IMG/VR virus record: IMGVR_UViG_3300042301_005314
Coordinates: 33,751-97,750 of that record
Direction: 5' to 3' (one strand)
From: a virus
DNA: 64,000 nucleotides
A model generated the notes under the pieces. The model was not told the origin of the DNA, did not search any database, and worked only from the letters and a program-made list of their open reading frames with translations. A program made the position numbers and the translations under genes. Below, piece by piece: positions 31,958 to 40,204 of this stretch. Every line of letters begins with the position of its first letter. The stretch's first letter is position 1.

Positions 31958-34150
31958 TTAGACTATATTATTTTTCATTTCCCAAAATAATTTAAATTTA
32001 GGTTTTTTTAAAAAAGTTTTCCAATTCGAACTCTCTTCTAACGAACTTTGTTTTATTATTTCTTTTATTTTTTCTGAATCTATTATTTTTTCAATCTCTT
32101 TTTGATTTTCTAATTTTTTATATTCGTTATATATATCTTTCAAATCAGGAGACACTAATAATTCTTGTAAATCATGTTGGTCTAATCCTTTATGACTGTA
32201 AAATACATTAATATATGATTTTTCTATGTCATCTTTTGCATGAGGAATTACTACAAAAAATATGTCGGCAGATTTAATCGCTAATTTTTTAATATAATCT
32301 TCGTTTATATTTCTGGAATAAAAATTTTTATCATCATCTTTATAAACTAATAATGATGATAATTTCGAACTATCTGGTTCAGCACTTTTCAAATTAAATA
32401 AAAAATCCAATTTATCGGTTGCTAAACTTTTTGTTAATTTTGGTAAAGATTCATAAATTCTGTCAAATATATAATCATTTATTTTCAATTTTATATTTCT
32501 TAATTTTTCTAATTTACCTCTTACATTTTCATATGACATATCAAATTCATATTTTCCCAATTCTATTCCATGCCAACTATAAATCCCATTTATGATATTC
32601 ATTTCTTCAATCATTTGAGATGCTGAAATTTCATTATCATTAATAAATGGGACTTCAAACAAATCGAATAAATTTTCTGTAATTTTCAGAGGCAAAATAT
32701 GCTGATTTTTTATTTTATAATTTGTTGTTAAATTTCCTGTTAAAACATTGATTACTTTTTGAGAAATTGCTGCACATTTATCATAAAACCTAGAAAAATT
32801 AAAATTCTCTGCTTCCTCCTCATCTAATAAATTTTCATAATATAACGGAAAATTTGCTACTACATTAAAATGATAATTTCCCCTAAAATCGTTTAAACTG
32901 ATGCGTATTCTTTCATCATATTTTTTGATATTTTGAAATTTTTCTTGTATTTTTGCCATATATTCCTCATTTTTGTTATTTTGGACTAAAAAATCATTTA
33001 TAACTTTTGGAAATTTAATTTTTACTTCAATATCTGTTCTTCCCATTGTTATATCTAAAAATTCATCATTTGAAGATAAGTCATACTCTTCATCTGTTAA
33101 TCTGCTCCATACTTCATTTAAAATATCATCATTTATATTTTCTCTAATATCATCTAAAAGTTGTTCCAATCTGTCATCATCTTCTTCTGGTCCAAATTCA
33201 CTTCTCAATTCATCATAATCACTTTTTTTTGTTACGTACTGTATATTTTTTCCCCAAATCTTTTTGATATTTTCTTTAACATCATGTCCGCTATCTTCAT
33301 AATTACCTCCTCTTAAAGTTAATCCATTATCCCAATTAAAATCTGAAACATCTTGTTTTTTTGCCCAAGTAGTTACTTGTTGTATGAATAAACTATTATA
33401 CCTCTTATTATAAGGAGCATAGACTTTTAAATTAGGAACTGCTAATTCATTTCCTGCTGAATCATTTACCAATCTTATTCTAATTCTTGCTTGTGGATTA
33501 ATTCCTTTTAGATTTCTATCATTATCTTTAAAAATTTCTTGTTTTTGTAAATTCTCATCTTTATGCAATTCATAAGTTTGATATTCTTCTTCTGAAACTA
33601 AATATGCAATTGCTCCTAAATTTCTTGAATCAGATAATGCACAATAAAAATAGTTATTTCCTGGAGTATGACAACTTTTCCAATCAAAATCACTCATTCT
33701 AGCCACATCAATCGGAGAACGAGAATAAATCACATAATCCGCAGTTGGATTTGCTTGTTCATATTGTTTTTGTAGATTTGTAGTTTTTAATAAATCATCA
33801 AGTGCTTTTATATTAATTTCCAATTTACGTTTTTGTTCTTCGTTTTCTATTGAAGAAAGTGTTTTTGTTAATGTTTCTTTTCTTTTAGTTAAAATTTTTC
33901 CCAAACGATTTGGATTTTTCTTTTCAATATCAGAAATTTTATATCCTGCCCATTTCTCAAAATCTATTTCGTATTGATCTCCTAATAAATCTTTTAATAA
34001 TTTTTGATAACTTGATTTGCCGTATAAAGGTTCAATAGTTCTTAGTTTATTTCCAAAAATTGCATCAAATGGGACTTTATTACTAGTTTTCATATAATCA
34101 AGATAATATGATGCTATTTCAGAAAATAAATTACTAGATTGTTTTTTCAT
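31958..34150 (-). CDS. Large conserved-looking unknown protein, 730 aa
   Basis: 730 residues, acidic and helical. The most striking segment is MSDFDWKSCHTPGNNY at about 152-167, followed by a beta-rich stretch (GAIAYLVSEEEY, ARIRIRLVND) and FNWDNGLTLRGGNYED; this looks like a folded enzymatic or binding domain of about 200 residues, but I cannot name it. The last 400 residues are long charged helices and beta segments. A degenerate late box (GATAAGTA) is 5 nt before the ATG. Its N terminus lacks a clear capsid-targeting motif. Confidence 0.6.
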   Translation of the reverse strand: MKKQSSNLFSEIASYYLDYMKTSNKVPFDAIFGNKLRTIEPLYGKSSYQKLLKDLLGDQYEIDFEKWAGYKISDIEKKNPNRLGKILTKRKETLTKTLSSIENEEQKRKLEINIKALDDLLKTTNLQKQYEQANPTADYVIYSRSPIDVARMSDFDWKSCHTPGNNYFYCALSDSRNLGAIAYLVSEEEYQTYELHKDENLQKQEIFKDNDRNLKGINPQARIRIRLVNDSAGNELAVPNLKVYAPYNKRYNSLFIQQVTTWAKKQDVSDFNWDNGLTLRGGNYEDSGHDVKENIKKIWGKNIQYVTKKSDYDELRSEFGPEEDDDRLEQLLDDIRENINDDILNEVWSRLTDEEYDLSSNDEFLDITMGRTDIEVKIKFPKVINDFLVQNNKNEEYMAKIQEKFQNIKKYDERIRISLNDFRGNYHFNVVANFPLYYENLLDEEEAENFNFSRFYDKCAAISQKVINVLTGNLTTNYKIKNQHILPLKITENLFDLFEVPFINDNEISASQMIEEMNIINGIYSWHGIELGKYEFDMSYENVRGKLEKLRNIKLKINDYIFDRIYESLPKLTKSLATDKLDFLFNLKSAEPDSSKLSSLLVYKDDDKNFYSRNINEDYIKKLAIKSADIFFVVIPHAKDDIEKSYINVFYSHKGLDQHDLQELLVSPDLKDIYNEYKKLENQKEIEKIIDSEKIKEIIKQSSLEESSNWKTFLKKPKFKLFWEMKNNIV

Positions 34151-34155
34151 AAAAA

Positions 34156-34163
34156 TACTTATC
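34156..34163 (-). promoter_or_regulatory. Degenerate late-type box GATAAGTA
   Basis: Minus strand, 5 nt before the ATG at 34150. One base from ATAAATA. Confidence 0.35.
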
Positions 34164-34171
34164 GAAAGTTG

Positions 34172-34200
34172 TTGACAACAGATTGCTCATACACTAAAGT
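34172..34200 (+). promoter_or_regulatory. Promoter reading into ORF-free structured region
   Basis: TTGACA, 17-bp spacer, TAAAGT, with the start expected near 34207. A CTAAAG-TAT-CTTTAG palindrome (34194-34208) overlaps the -10 box and start site, suggesting an operator. Confidence 0.6.
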
Positions 34201-34206
34201 ATCTTT

Positions 34207-34560
34207 AGCAGATTTTACATACAAAAACGCCACATGGTCTTAGGGGGCATGTGGGGCAGGACGTAACTTCTTATTCGGTTTATTCGTTCCGAACACTGCG
34301 AAAGAAGTTATAAGGTTTATACTCGACTCTATACGTACTAAAGAAATTTAGAATTGGTAAAGAGATGTAGTCCAAACTTCCTCAGATAACAAACTACTCA
34401 ATAACTAATAAAAATAGCTTATGGGGTAGGGGGTTATTTGACAGGAACAAAGGATTACCTCTCTCTACCGTATGAAAGACCTTCAAGATGGTTATCTAAT
34501 AATTTATATAATTTATTATATTATATAATAAGACCCTAACAAAATCAAGTTCAGGGAAAA
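34207..34560 (+). ncRNA. Candidate structured non-coding RNA
   Basis: No ORF covers 34151-34641. Plus-strand helices seen by eye: 34230-34254 (CCACATG/CATGTGG); 34263-34311 (10 bp, enclosing 34274-34278 with 34289-34293); 34338-34351, five bp capped by a GAAA tetraloop; and a long rod, 34356-34373 with 34452-34469 (16 of 18 pairs). The rod continues inward as TTCCT/AGGAA, ATAAC/GTTAT, CTACTC/GGGTAG and ATAA-CTA/TAG-TTAT. AT-rich (34504-34528) and CCCTAAC/GTTCAGGG (34534-34556) hairpins follow. A promoter lies just upstream. No known RNA class is assigned. Confidence 0.6.
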
Positions 34561-34607
34561 AATTTTGAATATTCAGGCAAAAAAAATTTCAGATAAACTT
34601 TTTTCAC

Positions 34608-34635
34608 TTGATTTTTCAATTAAATGTGATACAGT
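34608..34635 (+). promoter_or_regulatory. Promoter for RNase H gene
   Basis: TTGATT, 16-bp spacer, TACAGT, then 6 nt to the ATG at 34642. Confidence 0.6.
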
Positions 34636-34641
34636 GTATCT

Positions 34642-35106
34642 ATGTTTACAGTTTTTACAGATGGTAGTTGCGATTACAACAAAAAAGGATCGAATAATAA
34701 TGGATCTTTTGCATTTGTAATTATTAATGAAAATGGAGTCAAAATATTTGAAAAAGTAGAAACTAGCAAAAATACTACGAACAATAGAATGGAATTATCT
34801 GCAATAATATCTGCATTAAAATATTTAAAAGATAAAAACGAGGAAATAACTATTTGCACAGACAGTGAATACGTTTCTAATCCAATTAACAAAGGTTGGT
34901 TGGAAAAATGGAAAAAGATTAATTTCAAGAAAAAGCATTCAGAAATACTCAATTCTGATTTATGGAAAGAATTAGACTCTTTGTTAAAGCCGAATGTTAA
35001 AATAAAATGGATTAAAGGTCATTCAAAAGAAAATGTTTGGAATGAATATGTTGATAAAATGTGCTCAAATGCATATTCTAAAAACTATACAATTAAAAAA
35101 TCTTGA
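34642..35106 (+). CDS. Ribonuclease HI
   Basis: 154 residues, normal RNase HI length. Catalytic residues fit the family: Asp7 in FTDGSC, the Glu in NNRMELSAI at about 49, the Asp in CTDSEYV at about 72, and the last Asp in NEYVDKMC. It degrades RNA in RNA-DNA hybrids, removing primers. This is the bacterial RNase HI type rather than the FEN-like T4 gene rnh. First gene of the rightward replication region, with its own leaderless-type promoter. Confidence 0.9.
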   Translation: MFTVFTDGSCDYNKKGSNNNGSFAFVIINENGVKIFEKVETSKNTTNNRMELSAIISALKYLKDKNEEITICTDSEYVSNPINKGWLEKWKKINFKKKHSEILNSDLWKELDSLLKPNVKIKWIKGHSKENVWNEYVDKMCSNAYSKNYTIKKS

Positions 35107-35131
35107 AAAGGAGACTTATAAAAGATAGATA
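35103..35131 (+). promoter_or_regulatory. Promoter for 35137 gene
   Basis: TTGAAA, 17-bp spacer, TAGATA, then 5 nt to the ATG. The -35 box overlaps the RNase H stop codon. Confidence 0.6.
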
Positions 35132-35136
35132 AATTT

Positions 35137-36021
35137 ATGATTCTTCTTTTAGGTAAAAATGGATATGTTAGTTCTCGTTTTCAAGATTTTTTTAAATATA
35201 AAAAAGTAGATTACTCAGTAGAGAGTTTAAGAGAATATACCTCGCAATCTTATGTGAGTAGTCTCTTAAAAAAACATAATCCAAGTTTTGTAATTAATTG
35301 TATTGGATACACAGGAAACCCAAATGTAGATAGTTGTGAGGACAACAAGGAAAAATGCTTGTATGCAAATGTAACATTGGCAGAAATTATTGCAGATTCT
35401 TGTAAAGAAAGAAATGTTCCATTGGGCTTTGTTTCCAGTGGCTGTATATACAACGATTATACAGAAACTAATGAATACATCTTTTCTGAAAAAGACTTTC
35501 CTAACTTTTCTTTTCCGACCCGAACATGTAGTTGGTATAGTGGAACAAAAGCATTAGGAGAAAATATTGTTAGAAAAAGCTGGGAAAAAAGCTATATTTG
35601 GAGATTACGAATGCCTTTTAATCACCTTCCCGGTAATAAAAATTATATTTCTAAATTATTTGATTACTCTAAAGTATGGAGTTGCGATAATTCATTAACA
35701 AACATTGATGAATTTGTTCAAATTTGCTATTATTCTTTAATAAAAGAAATCTCGTATGGAACTTATAATTTGGTTAATCCAAATGGAATTTCAGCAAAAG
35801 ATATATTAGAAATAGCAAAAGAATATAATCTAAAAAAAGAGAAATATGAATATTTTTCAAATCTGGAAGAATTTTCCAGAGTTATAAAAGCACCAAGAAG
35901 TAATTGCATTTTAGATTCTTCTAAAATTTCAGAACAAGGTTTATCATTTTTGCCAGTTGAAAATTCATTGCATAAAAGTTTTCAATTTTGGAATAAAAAA
36001 GAAGAAAATCCTTTCTGGTGA
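35137..36021 (+). CDS. RmlD/dTDP-4-dehydrorhamnose reductase-like SDR
   Basis: 294 residues. LLLGKNGYVSSRF at 3-15 is a degraded nucleotide-binding glycine loop; VINCIGYTGNPNVDSCE at about 52-68, VSSGCIYN near 105-112 and SWYSGTKALGE at about 132-142 (Tyr-x-x-x-Lys) fit extended short-chain reductases of nucleotide sugars. Many large phages carry this RmlD-like protein. It lies outside the main glycan island, between RNase H and Dda, and could supply a deoxysugar nucleotide. Confidence 0.78.
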   Translation: MILLLGKNGYVSSRFQDFFKYKKVDYSVESLREYTSQSYVSSLLKKHNPSFVINCIGYTGNPNVDSCEDNKEKCLYANVTLAEIIADSCKERNVPLGFVSSGCIYNDYTETNEYIFSEKDFPNFSFPTRTCSWYSGTKALGENIVRKSWEKSYIWRLRMPFNHLPGNKNYISKLFDYSKVWSCDNSLTNIDEFVQICYYSLIKEISYGTYNLVNPNGISAKDILEIAKEYNLKKEKYEYFSNLEEFSRVIKAPRSNCILDSSKISEQGLSFLPVENSLHKSFQFWNKKEENPFW

Positions 36022-36029
36022 AAAGATTG

Positions 36030-36058
36030 TTGACAAATTTATTCAAAAAGTGTACTAT
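36030..36058 (+). promoter_or_regulatory. Promoter for dda
   Basis: TTGACA, 17-bp spacer, TACTAT, then 5 nt to the ATG at 36064. Confidence 0.7.
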
Positions 36059-36063
36059 AAGAG

Positions 36064-37404
36064 ATGTCAAAAATTGTCTTAAACAATGATCAAAGTAGTG
36101 CATTTCAAGCACTACAAAATTTTCTTGATGATCCAAATCAGCATTTGTTTTTGCTGGAAGGTGCAGCAGGAACTGGTAAAACTACTACACTAGGACAATT
36201 CGTAGAATGGGCAAGCAATAATTCTAAAAATGCTCATAGCATTTGTATGGCAAGTCCAACACACAAAGCACTAAAAGTAATGAAGGAAATGTGTCCGGAC
36301 ACTGTTAAAAGTTCCATAACATTTTCTACAGTGCATTCAATGTTAGGCTTAAAGCATGAAATTACCAAAGACGGTAAAGAAATTTTTGTTCGTGACAAAA
36401 ACATTATGACTAAATTTCCATTTTATGATTTGGTTATTGTGGATGAAAGCAGCATGATTGATAATCAATTGTTTTATGAAATGGAAGAACAGAATTATCG
36501 CAAGAAAAAAGTTTTATTCATAGGCGACAGTAATCAAATTAATCCAATTAATCACTCAATTTCAATTCCAATGAGTGAAGAAAAAAGGAAACAATATAAT
36601 ATTGGTCATTTTCGATTGAATACAATTGTTCGTCAAGCAGAAAATAATCCAATTATTAAGTATTCCCAAACAGTTATTAATCGGGAATTTCAATTTTCTC
36701 CGGGAACAAAAGAAATGGTGGACGAATCTGGAGTTGTAATGATGAGTGACACACAGCAAAATGTGTTTCTTCAATTATTGGATTACTACTTTAAGAGTGA
36801 AGATTTTGATAAAGATGCAAATTATTGCAAAATCATTGCATGGAGAAATGTAACAGTTGATTATTATAATAAATTGGTTCGTAAAATAAAATATGGACCA
36901 AAAGCAATGAAAATTGTATTGGATGAAAAACTAATTGTAGATCGACCAATTAAAAGTGATGATGGAACATTTGCAATGTTTAATACAAATGATGATTTGG
37001 TTGTAGAATCATTGGATATAAAATCCAAAAAAATGTATGATAAAGATTGGACTTATTATAGTTGTGTAGTGAGTGGAAGTGACTCAACAGAAAATATCAG
37101 CATTCTTCATGAAAGCGAAGAAATCGCTTTTCAGAAAAAACTAAAAGAATTTAGCAGTGCAGCAAAAGAAGAAAAAGATAATCCCAAAAGATTAAAACTC
37201 TGGAGAGAATATTTTAAATTAGTTGAAAGTTTTGCTAATGTAAAGTATAATTATGCAGTAACTGCACACAATAGTCAAGGCAGCACTTATGATAATTGCT
37301 TTGTGTTATCAACGGACATTGAATATAATAAAAAATCGGACGAAAAAAATCGAATTTTGTACACTGCAATGACTCGTCCACGAAAAATGCTTTATATTTT
37401 GTAA
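36064..37404 (+). CDS. dda: Dda-like SF1 DNA helicase
   Basis: 446 residues, close to T4 Dda. Walker A EGAAGTGKTTT at about 31-41, motif II VIVDESSMID at about 125-134, motif III GDSNQINPI at about 156-164, and the UvrD-like C-terminal motif TAHNSQGSTYDN at about 399-410. Dda is a 5'-3' helicase that acts early at replication forks and removes bound proteins. The ATG lies directly at the predicted transcript start. Confidence 0.9.
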   Translation: MSKIVLNNDQSSAFQALQNFLDDPNQHLFLLEGAAGTGKTTTLGQFVEWASNNSKNAHSICMASPTHKALKVMKEMCPDTVKSSITFSTVHSMLGLKHEITKDGKEIFVRDKNIMTKFPFYDLVIVDESSMIDNQLFYEMEEQNYRKKKVLFIGDSNQINPINHSISIPMSEEKRKQYNIGHFRLNTIVRQAENNPIIKYSQTVINREFQFSPGTKEMVDESGVVMMSDTQQNVFLQLLDYYFKSEDFDKDANYCKIIAWRNVTVDYYNKLVRKIKYGPKAMKIVLDEKLIVDRPIKSDDGTFAMFNTNDDLVVESLDIKSKKMYDKDWTYYSCVVSGSDSTENISILHESEEIAFQKKLKEFSSAAKEEKDNPKRLKLWREYFKLVESFANVKYNYAVTAHNSQGSTYDNCFVLSTDIEYNKKSDEKNRILYTAMTRPRKMLYIL

Positions 37405-37411
37405 GGAATCA

Positions 37412-37439
37412 TTGACAAAAGAAGAAAAGAATATAGATA
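37412..37439 (+). promoter_or_regulatory. Promoter for 37445 gene
   Basis: TTGACA, 16-bp spacer, TAGATA, then 5 nt to the ATG. The TTG of the -35 box is the start of a longer open frame that should not be used. Confidence 0.65.
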
Positions 37440-37444
37440 ATAGT

Positions 37445-37633
37445 ATGGAAACCTTTTATATAGGATTTTTTAAATACATTGATTCTAACCTTTGGCAAAA
37501 AACCAATTTATACAAAACTGAAAAAGAGTTAAAAGATTATATGGAATACCTTCCTTATATAGACTCTTCCACTATAAGAATTAAAACTATTGAATTGCCA
37601 GCAAAACCTAAAATTATAGAAAAATATGAGTAA
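37445..37633 (+). CDS. Hypothetical protein, 62 aa
   Basis: Start placed at the ATG at 37445 (METFYIGFFK), because the longer frame begins inside the -35 box. 62 residues, Lys/Tyr-rich, unrecognised. It overlaps the next gene by 8 nt. Confidence 0.6.
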   Translation: METFYIGFFKYIDSNLWQKTNLYKTEKELKDYMEYLPYIDSSTIRIKTIELPAKPKIIEKYE

Positions 37634-38297
37634 CGTAAACTTTGACAAAGAACAATATAAAAAGAAATTATTGTTGGAACTAGGAATTCCGTTAGACACT
37701 CCTGATACTGAATTAGTTAATTACAAAATGTCAGTTGGCAGTTTTTTCGGAAACAATGAGGAGCAAAGCAATGTGCTAGAATATATAACTTCAGAAATAA
37801 AAGCCGCAGAAGAATATTACTCTTCCTTTACAGAAGCAATGAAGATTGATAATTTTCAAGAGTTCAAGCCAATTGATATAAATGCTGTAATGAAAAGGTT
37901 GGATGATAAACTTGAAGAATATGACCAAATTGCAGTGGATTTAGGTTGGAAAGATCCTAGTTTACCGTTGTTGGAAATGCCGAAAATTGAAGATTTGAAA
38001 TTTATATATTTGTGTGTGGAATTTAATGAAACACCATACGTTATTGCATTTCCAGTTGATAACGAACTAAGAACTGCGGATCAAATAAAGCATATAACCC
38101 ATACAACATATTATATTGGAAAGAAAAATCCTGATTCTTTGAAATCAACAGATACAGTGATTTCATATTATCAATTCGTGAATTTGATAGAAAAAGAAAT
38201 TGCAAAACAAGCTAATGCAATTAGAACTAAAATTGGTGAAAATGTAGTTACAAATTTCCAAAGTTTGGAAGATTTATCAAATCCATTAGAATCATGA
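37626..38297 (+). CDS. Hypothetical protein, 223 aa
   Basis: 223 residues, acidic. N-terminal half is helical (SNVLEYITSEIKAAEEYYSS); the second half begins FIYLCVEFNETPYVIAFPV, a beta pair. No family recognised. It overlaps both neighbours and lies immediately before an ABC-type ATPase, so a partner role is plausible but unproven. Confidence 0.55.
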   Translation: MSNVNFDKEQYKKKLLLELGIPLDTPDTELVNYKMSVGSFFGNNEEQSNVLEYITSEIKAAEEYYSSFTEAMKIDNFQEFKPIDINAVMKRLDDKLEEYDQIAVDLGWKDPSLPLLEMPKIEDLKFIYLCVEFNETPYVIAFPVDNELRTADQIKHITHTTYYIGKKNPDSLKSTDTVISYYQFVNLIEKEIAKQANAIRTKIGENVVTNFQSLEDLSNPLES

Positions 38298-39082
38298 TTA
38301 AAAGTTTTCAATTCCTAAACAATTTTCCAACTGTTTATCCTCATTTAAAGGATCGTAAATTTGAATTTAATGATAAGTTCAATGTTCTTTTTGGTAATGT
38401 AGGTAGCTGTAAATCTACTGCATTAAAAACAATGGCTGCATATTGTGGCATATCAACTGGAGGATGGAGCACTATTTCCGAACCAGCAAAACTAGCATAC
38501 AACAATATCTCTCATTTTCCATTTTGTTATCGCAATTTTGCTCCAAATCAAATTGATGCAAATGTTGAATGGGATGGAGTTCCGACGTTTTATAATGACA
38601 GTGAGGCACTAGGTAAAAACGACAATACATGGTTCTTTAAGAATTCATCACAAAGCGCAGATGGTATTACTACAGAAGCAGAACAAATGGATATTATGGC
38701 TAGTAAGCCGAGTTCTGGTCAATATCGCATTCATAAAATTAATAAGATTATGAAGGTTATACAAAATCCGCCAGATTTGAGTATAATTCCTAATTATATT
38801 GTTGCAAAAGAATTGGCAAAATTAGAAGTACAATATATTAGTTCATTGTCCAGAGATGGTAAAATCTCTTTACTATTAGATGAACCTGAAAAAGGGTTGT
38901 CTATTCCAAAACAAATTGAATTGTTTGATGTTTTGGTACAATTAAGTGAACATTTTCAATTAATTGTTGCAACACATTCTTCTTTTATTTTAGATTATAA
39001 AAAAGCAAATCTTATAGATTATACACCCGGCTATGCCAAGGAATGTAGAAATCTGATTAAAAATCTTCAAAAAAGGAAATGA
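38294..39082 (+). CDS. ABC/AAA_21-type ATPase, 262 aa
   Basis: Walker A FGNVGSCKST at about 33-42, a possible signature SSGQ near residue 140, Walker B LLLDEPEKG at about 194-202 and the H-loop ATHSS at about 226-230. This is the OLD/RecF-like soluble ABC ATPase pattern, without an obvious TOPRIM or coiled-coil domain, so it is a minimal version. Coupled by 4-nt overlaps to the unknown protein before it and the protease-like protein after it. Confidence 0.75.
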   Translation: MIKSFQFLNNFPTVYPHLKDRKFEFNDKFNVLFGNVGSCKSTALKTMAAYCGISTGGWSTISEPAKLAYNNISHFPFCYRNFAPNQIDANVEWDGVPTFYNDSEALGKNDNTWFFKNSSQSADGITTEAEQMDIMASKPSSGQYRIHKINKIMKVIQNPPDLSIIPNYIVAKELAKLEVQYISSLSRDGKISLLLDEPEKGLSIPKQIELFDVLVQLSEHFQLIVATHSSFILDYKKANLIDYTPGYAKECRNLIKNLQKRK

Positions 39083-39666
39083 CTTCTGTAGATGCTTTTT
39101 TTAGCAAATGCATGAGGGAATTGATGAAATATGGAGTTACAATTCAATTCGTTAGCGAAGAAATATCAAATATAAATTATAGTTTTTTCGAAGTTGATCA
39201 TCGGGGTGAAAATCCTCGGTTATCTATGGTTTATTCAGAAGAAAACTTTTTAGATAATTTTCCATTATTTTTACATGAATATTGTCATTTTCTTCAATGG
39301 AAAAACGGTGAACATTTTGATAGCACTAGTTCTCTAACCAAGTTTGGTGAATGGATAGCATATAAATCCGAAAAATTCTCTATTAAAGATATTAGAAATA
39401 TTCAACAAATGGAATTGGATTGTGATAAAAAAGTAATTCGTTTAGTTAAAAAATACCAATTACCAATTGATATTTCAATTTATAAAAAAATGACTAATTC
39501 TTATGTACTGTCATATAATTACATTTTTGAAAAAAGAATTTTCTTCCATTCAGGATTTGATCATCCAGAAGTAATGAATTGTGTTCCTGATAGATTTTTA
39601 TCAATGAATGAAATAATTAAAGGAAATCAGAAGCACAAAGAATTATTTTTGAAACATAGTAAATAA
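39079..39666 (+). CDS. HExxH zinc metalloprotease-like protein
   Basis: 195 residues. FLHEYCHFLQW at about 70-80 contains the HExxH zinc site, and ELDCDKKVIR at about 113-122 could provide the third ligand, as in ImmA/IrrE- or wss-type peptidases. Substrate unknown. It ends the plus-strand operon; its terminator lies inside the convergent gene. Confidence 0.7.
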   Translation: MTSVDAFFSKCMRELMKYGVTIQFVSEEISNINYSFFEVDHRGENPRLSMVYSEENFLDNFPLFLHEYCHFLQWKNGEHFDSTSSLTKFGEWIAYKSEKFSIKDIRNIQQMELDCDKKVIRLVKKYQLPIDISIYKKMTNSYVLSYNYIFEKRIFFHSGFDHPEVMNCVPDRFLSMNEIIKGNQKHKELFLKHSK

Positions 39667-39671
39667 AATAT

Positions 39672-40157
39672 TCAACACAATTTCTTACTAAGAGAGGAAA
39701 ATAAATCTTTCAAATTATTCTCTTTCAAGAAACTTTTTAATTCTTTTGGATTAGCAGGTTTTTTCTGCTGTAAAAGCATTAACTCATCAACCACACTTCC
39801 GTCAAGTTCACTTATGAACGATGTTTCCGGAAGTGTGGTTTTTTGTTTTAAGAAAATTATTTTATTAGTCATCTTTTTCATTTTGTTTAATATCTTTTCT
39901 ATAAAATTCTGAACATCAATTTTCGAATAATAATTGAATAATTCATGAGAATCAGATAAATTTTTATCGTAATAGAAAATATGAGATTCTGATGAAGTTT
40001 TTATTTTTTCTGTAAAGTTTTTAACAAACAAGAAAAAGAAAATCTTTTTTGTATTCTTATCAAACTTTTCCAATAATTTATATTCATATAATGAATTTAT
40101 TATTTCGGTTTCAATAGAATATAAAAAGAAGTCGATTGATTCAAACGAATGAAGCAT
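39672..40157 (-). CDS. Hypothetical protein, 161 aa
   Basis: 161 residues, Phe/Lys/Ile-rich, helical, unrecognised. Its TATAAT box is 5 nt before the ATG. The segment around residues 106-125 is encoded by a 13-bp inverted repeat that also acts as terminator for the opposite strand. Convergent with the metalloprotease gene, 5 nt apart. Confidence 0.6.
   Translation of the reverse strand: MLHSFESIDFFLYSIETEIINSLYEYKLLEKFDKNTKKIFFFLFVKNFTEKIKTSSESHIFYYDKNLSDSHELFNYYSKIDVQNFIEKILNKMKKMTNKIIFLKQKTTLPETSFISELDGSVVDELMLLQQKKPANPKELKSFLKENNLKDLFSSLSKKLC
39789..39845 (+). terminator. Terminator embedded in minus-strand CDS
   Basis: 13-bp perfect repeat (39789-39801 with 39828-39840) whose 26-nt loop contains a GTTCA-CTTA-TGAAC hairpin, followed by TTTTTTGTTTT. 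It lies wholly inside the convergent 161-aa ORF. Confidence 0.72.
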
Positions 40158-40162
40158 ACAAC

Positions 40163-40191
40163 ATTATACTCTGTTACGGTAATCCTTTCCA
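40163..40191 (-). promoter_or_regulatory. Promoter for 40157 gene
   Basis: Minus strand: TGGAAA, 17-bp spacer, TATAAT, then 5 nt to the ATG. Confidence 0.5.
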
Positions 40192-40204
40192 CAAAAAACT
40201 AGAT

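Noticed and set aside
34494-34560. Replication origin in the AT-rich hairpin zone
   Set aside because: An AT-rich inverted repeat is present, but there are no iterons or other origin features, so I do not call one.
34207-34560. tmRNA, RNase P RNA or group I intron
   Set aside because: No T-arm/acceptor end, no tag ORF, no P4 or P7 core and no interrupted gene; known classes do not fit by eye.
37412-37444. TTG start for the gene ending at 37633
   Set aside because: That TTG is the first part of a TTGACA -35 box; the ATG at 37445 fits the promoter spacing used elsewhere.
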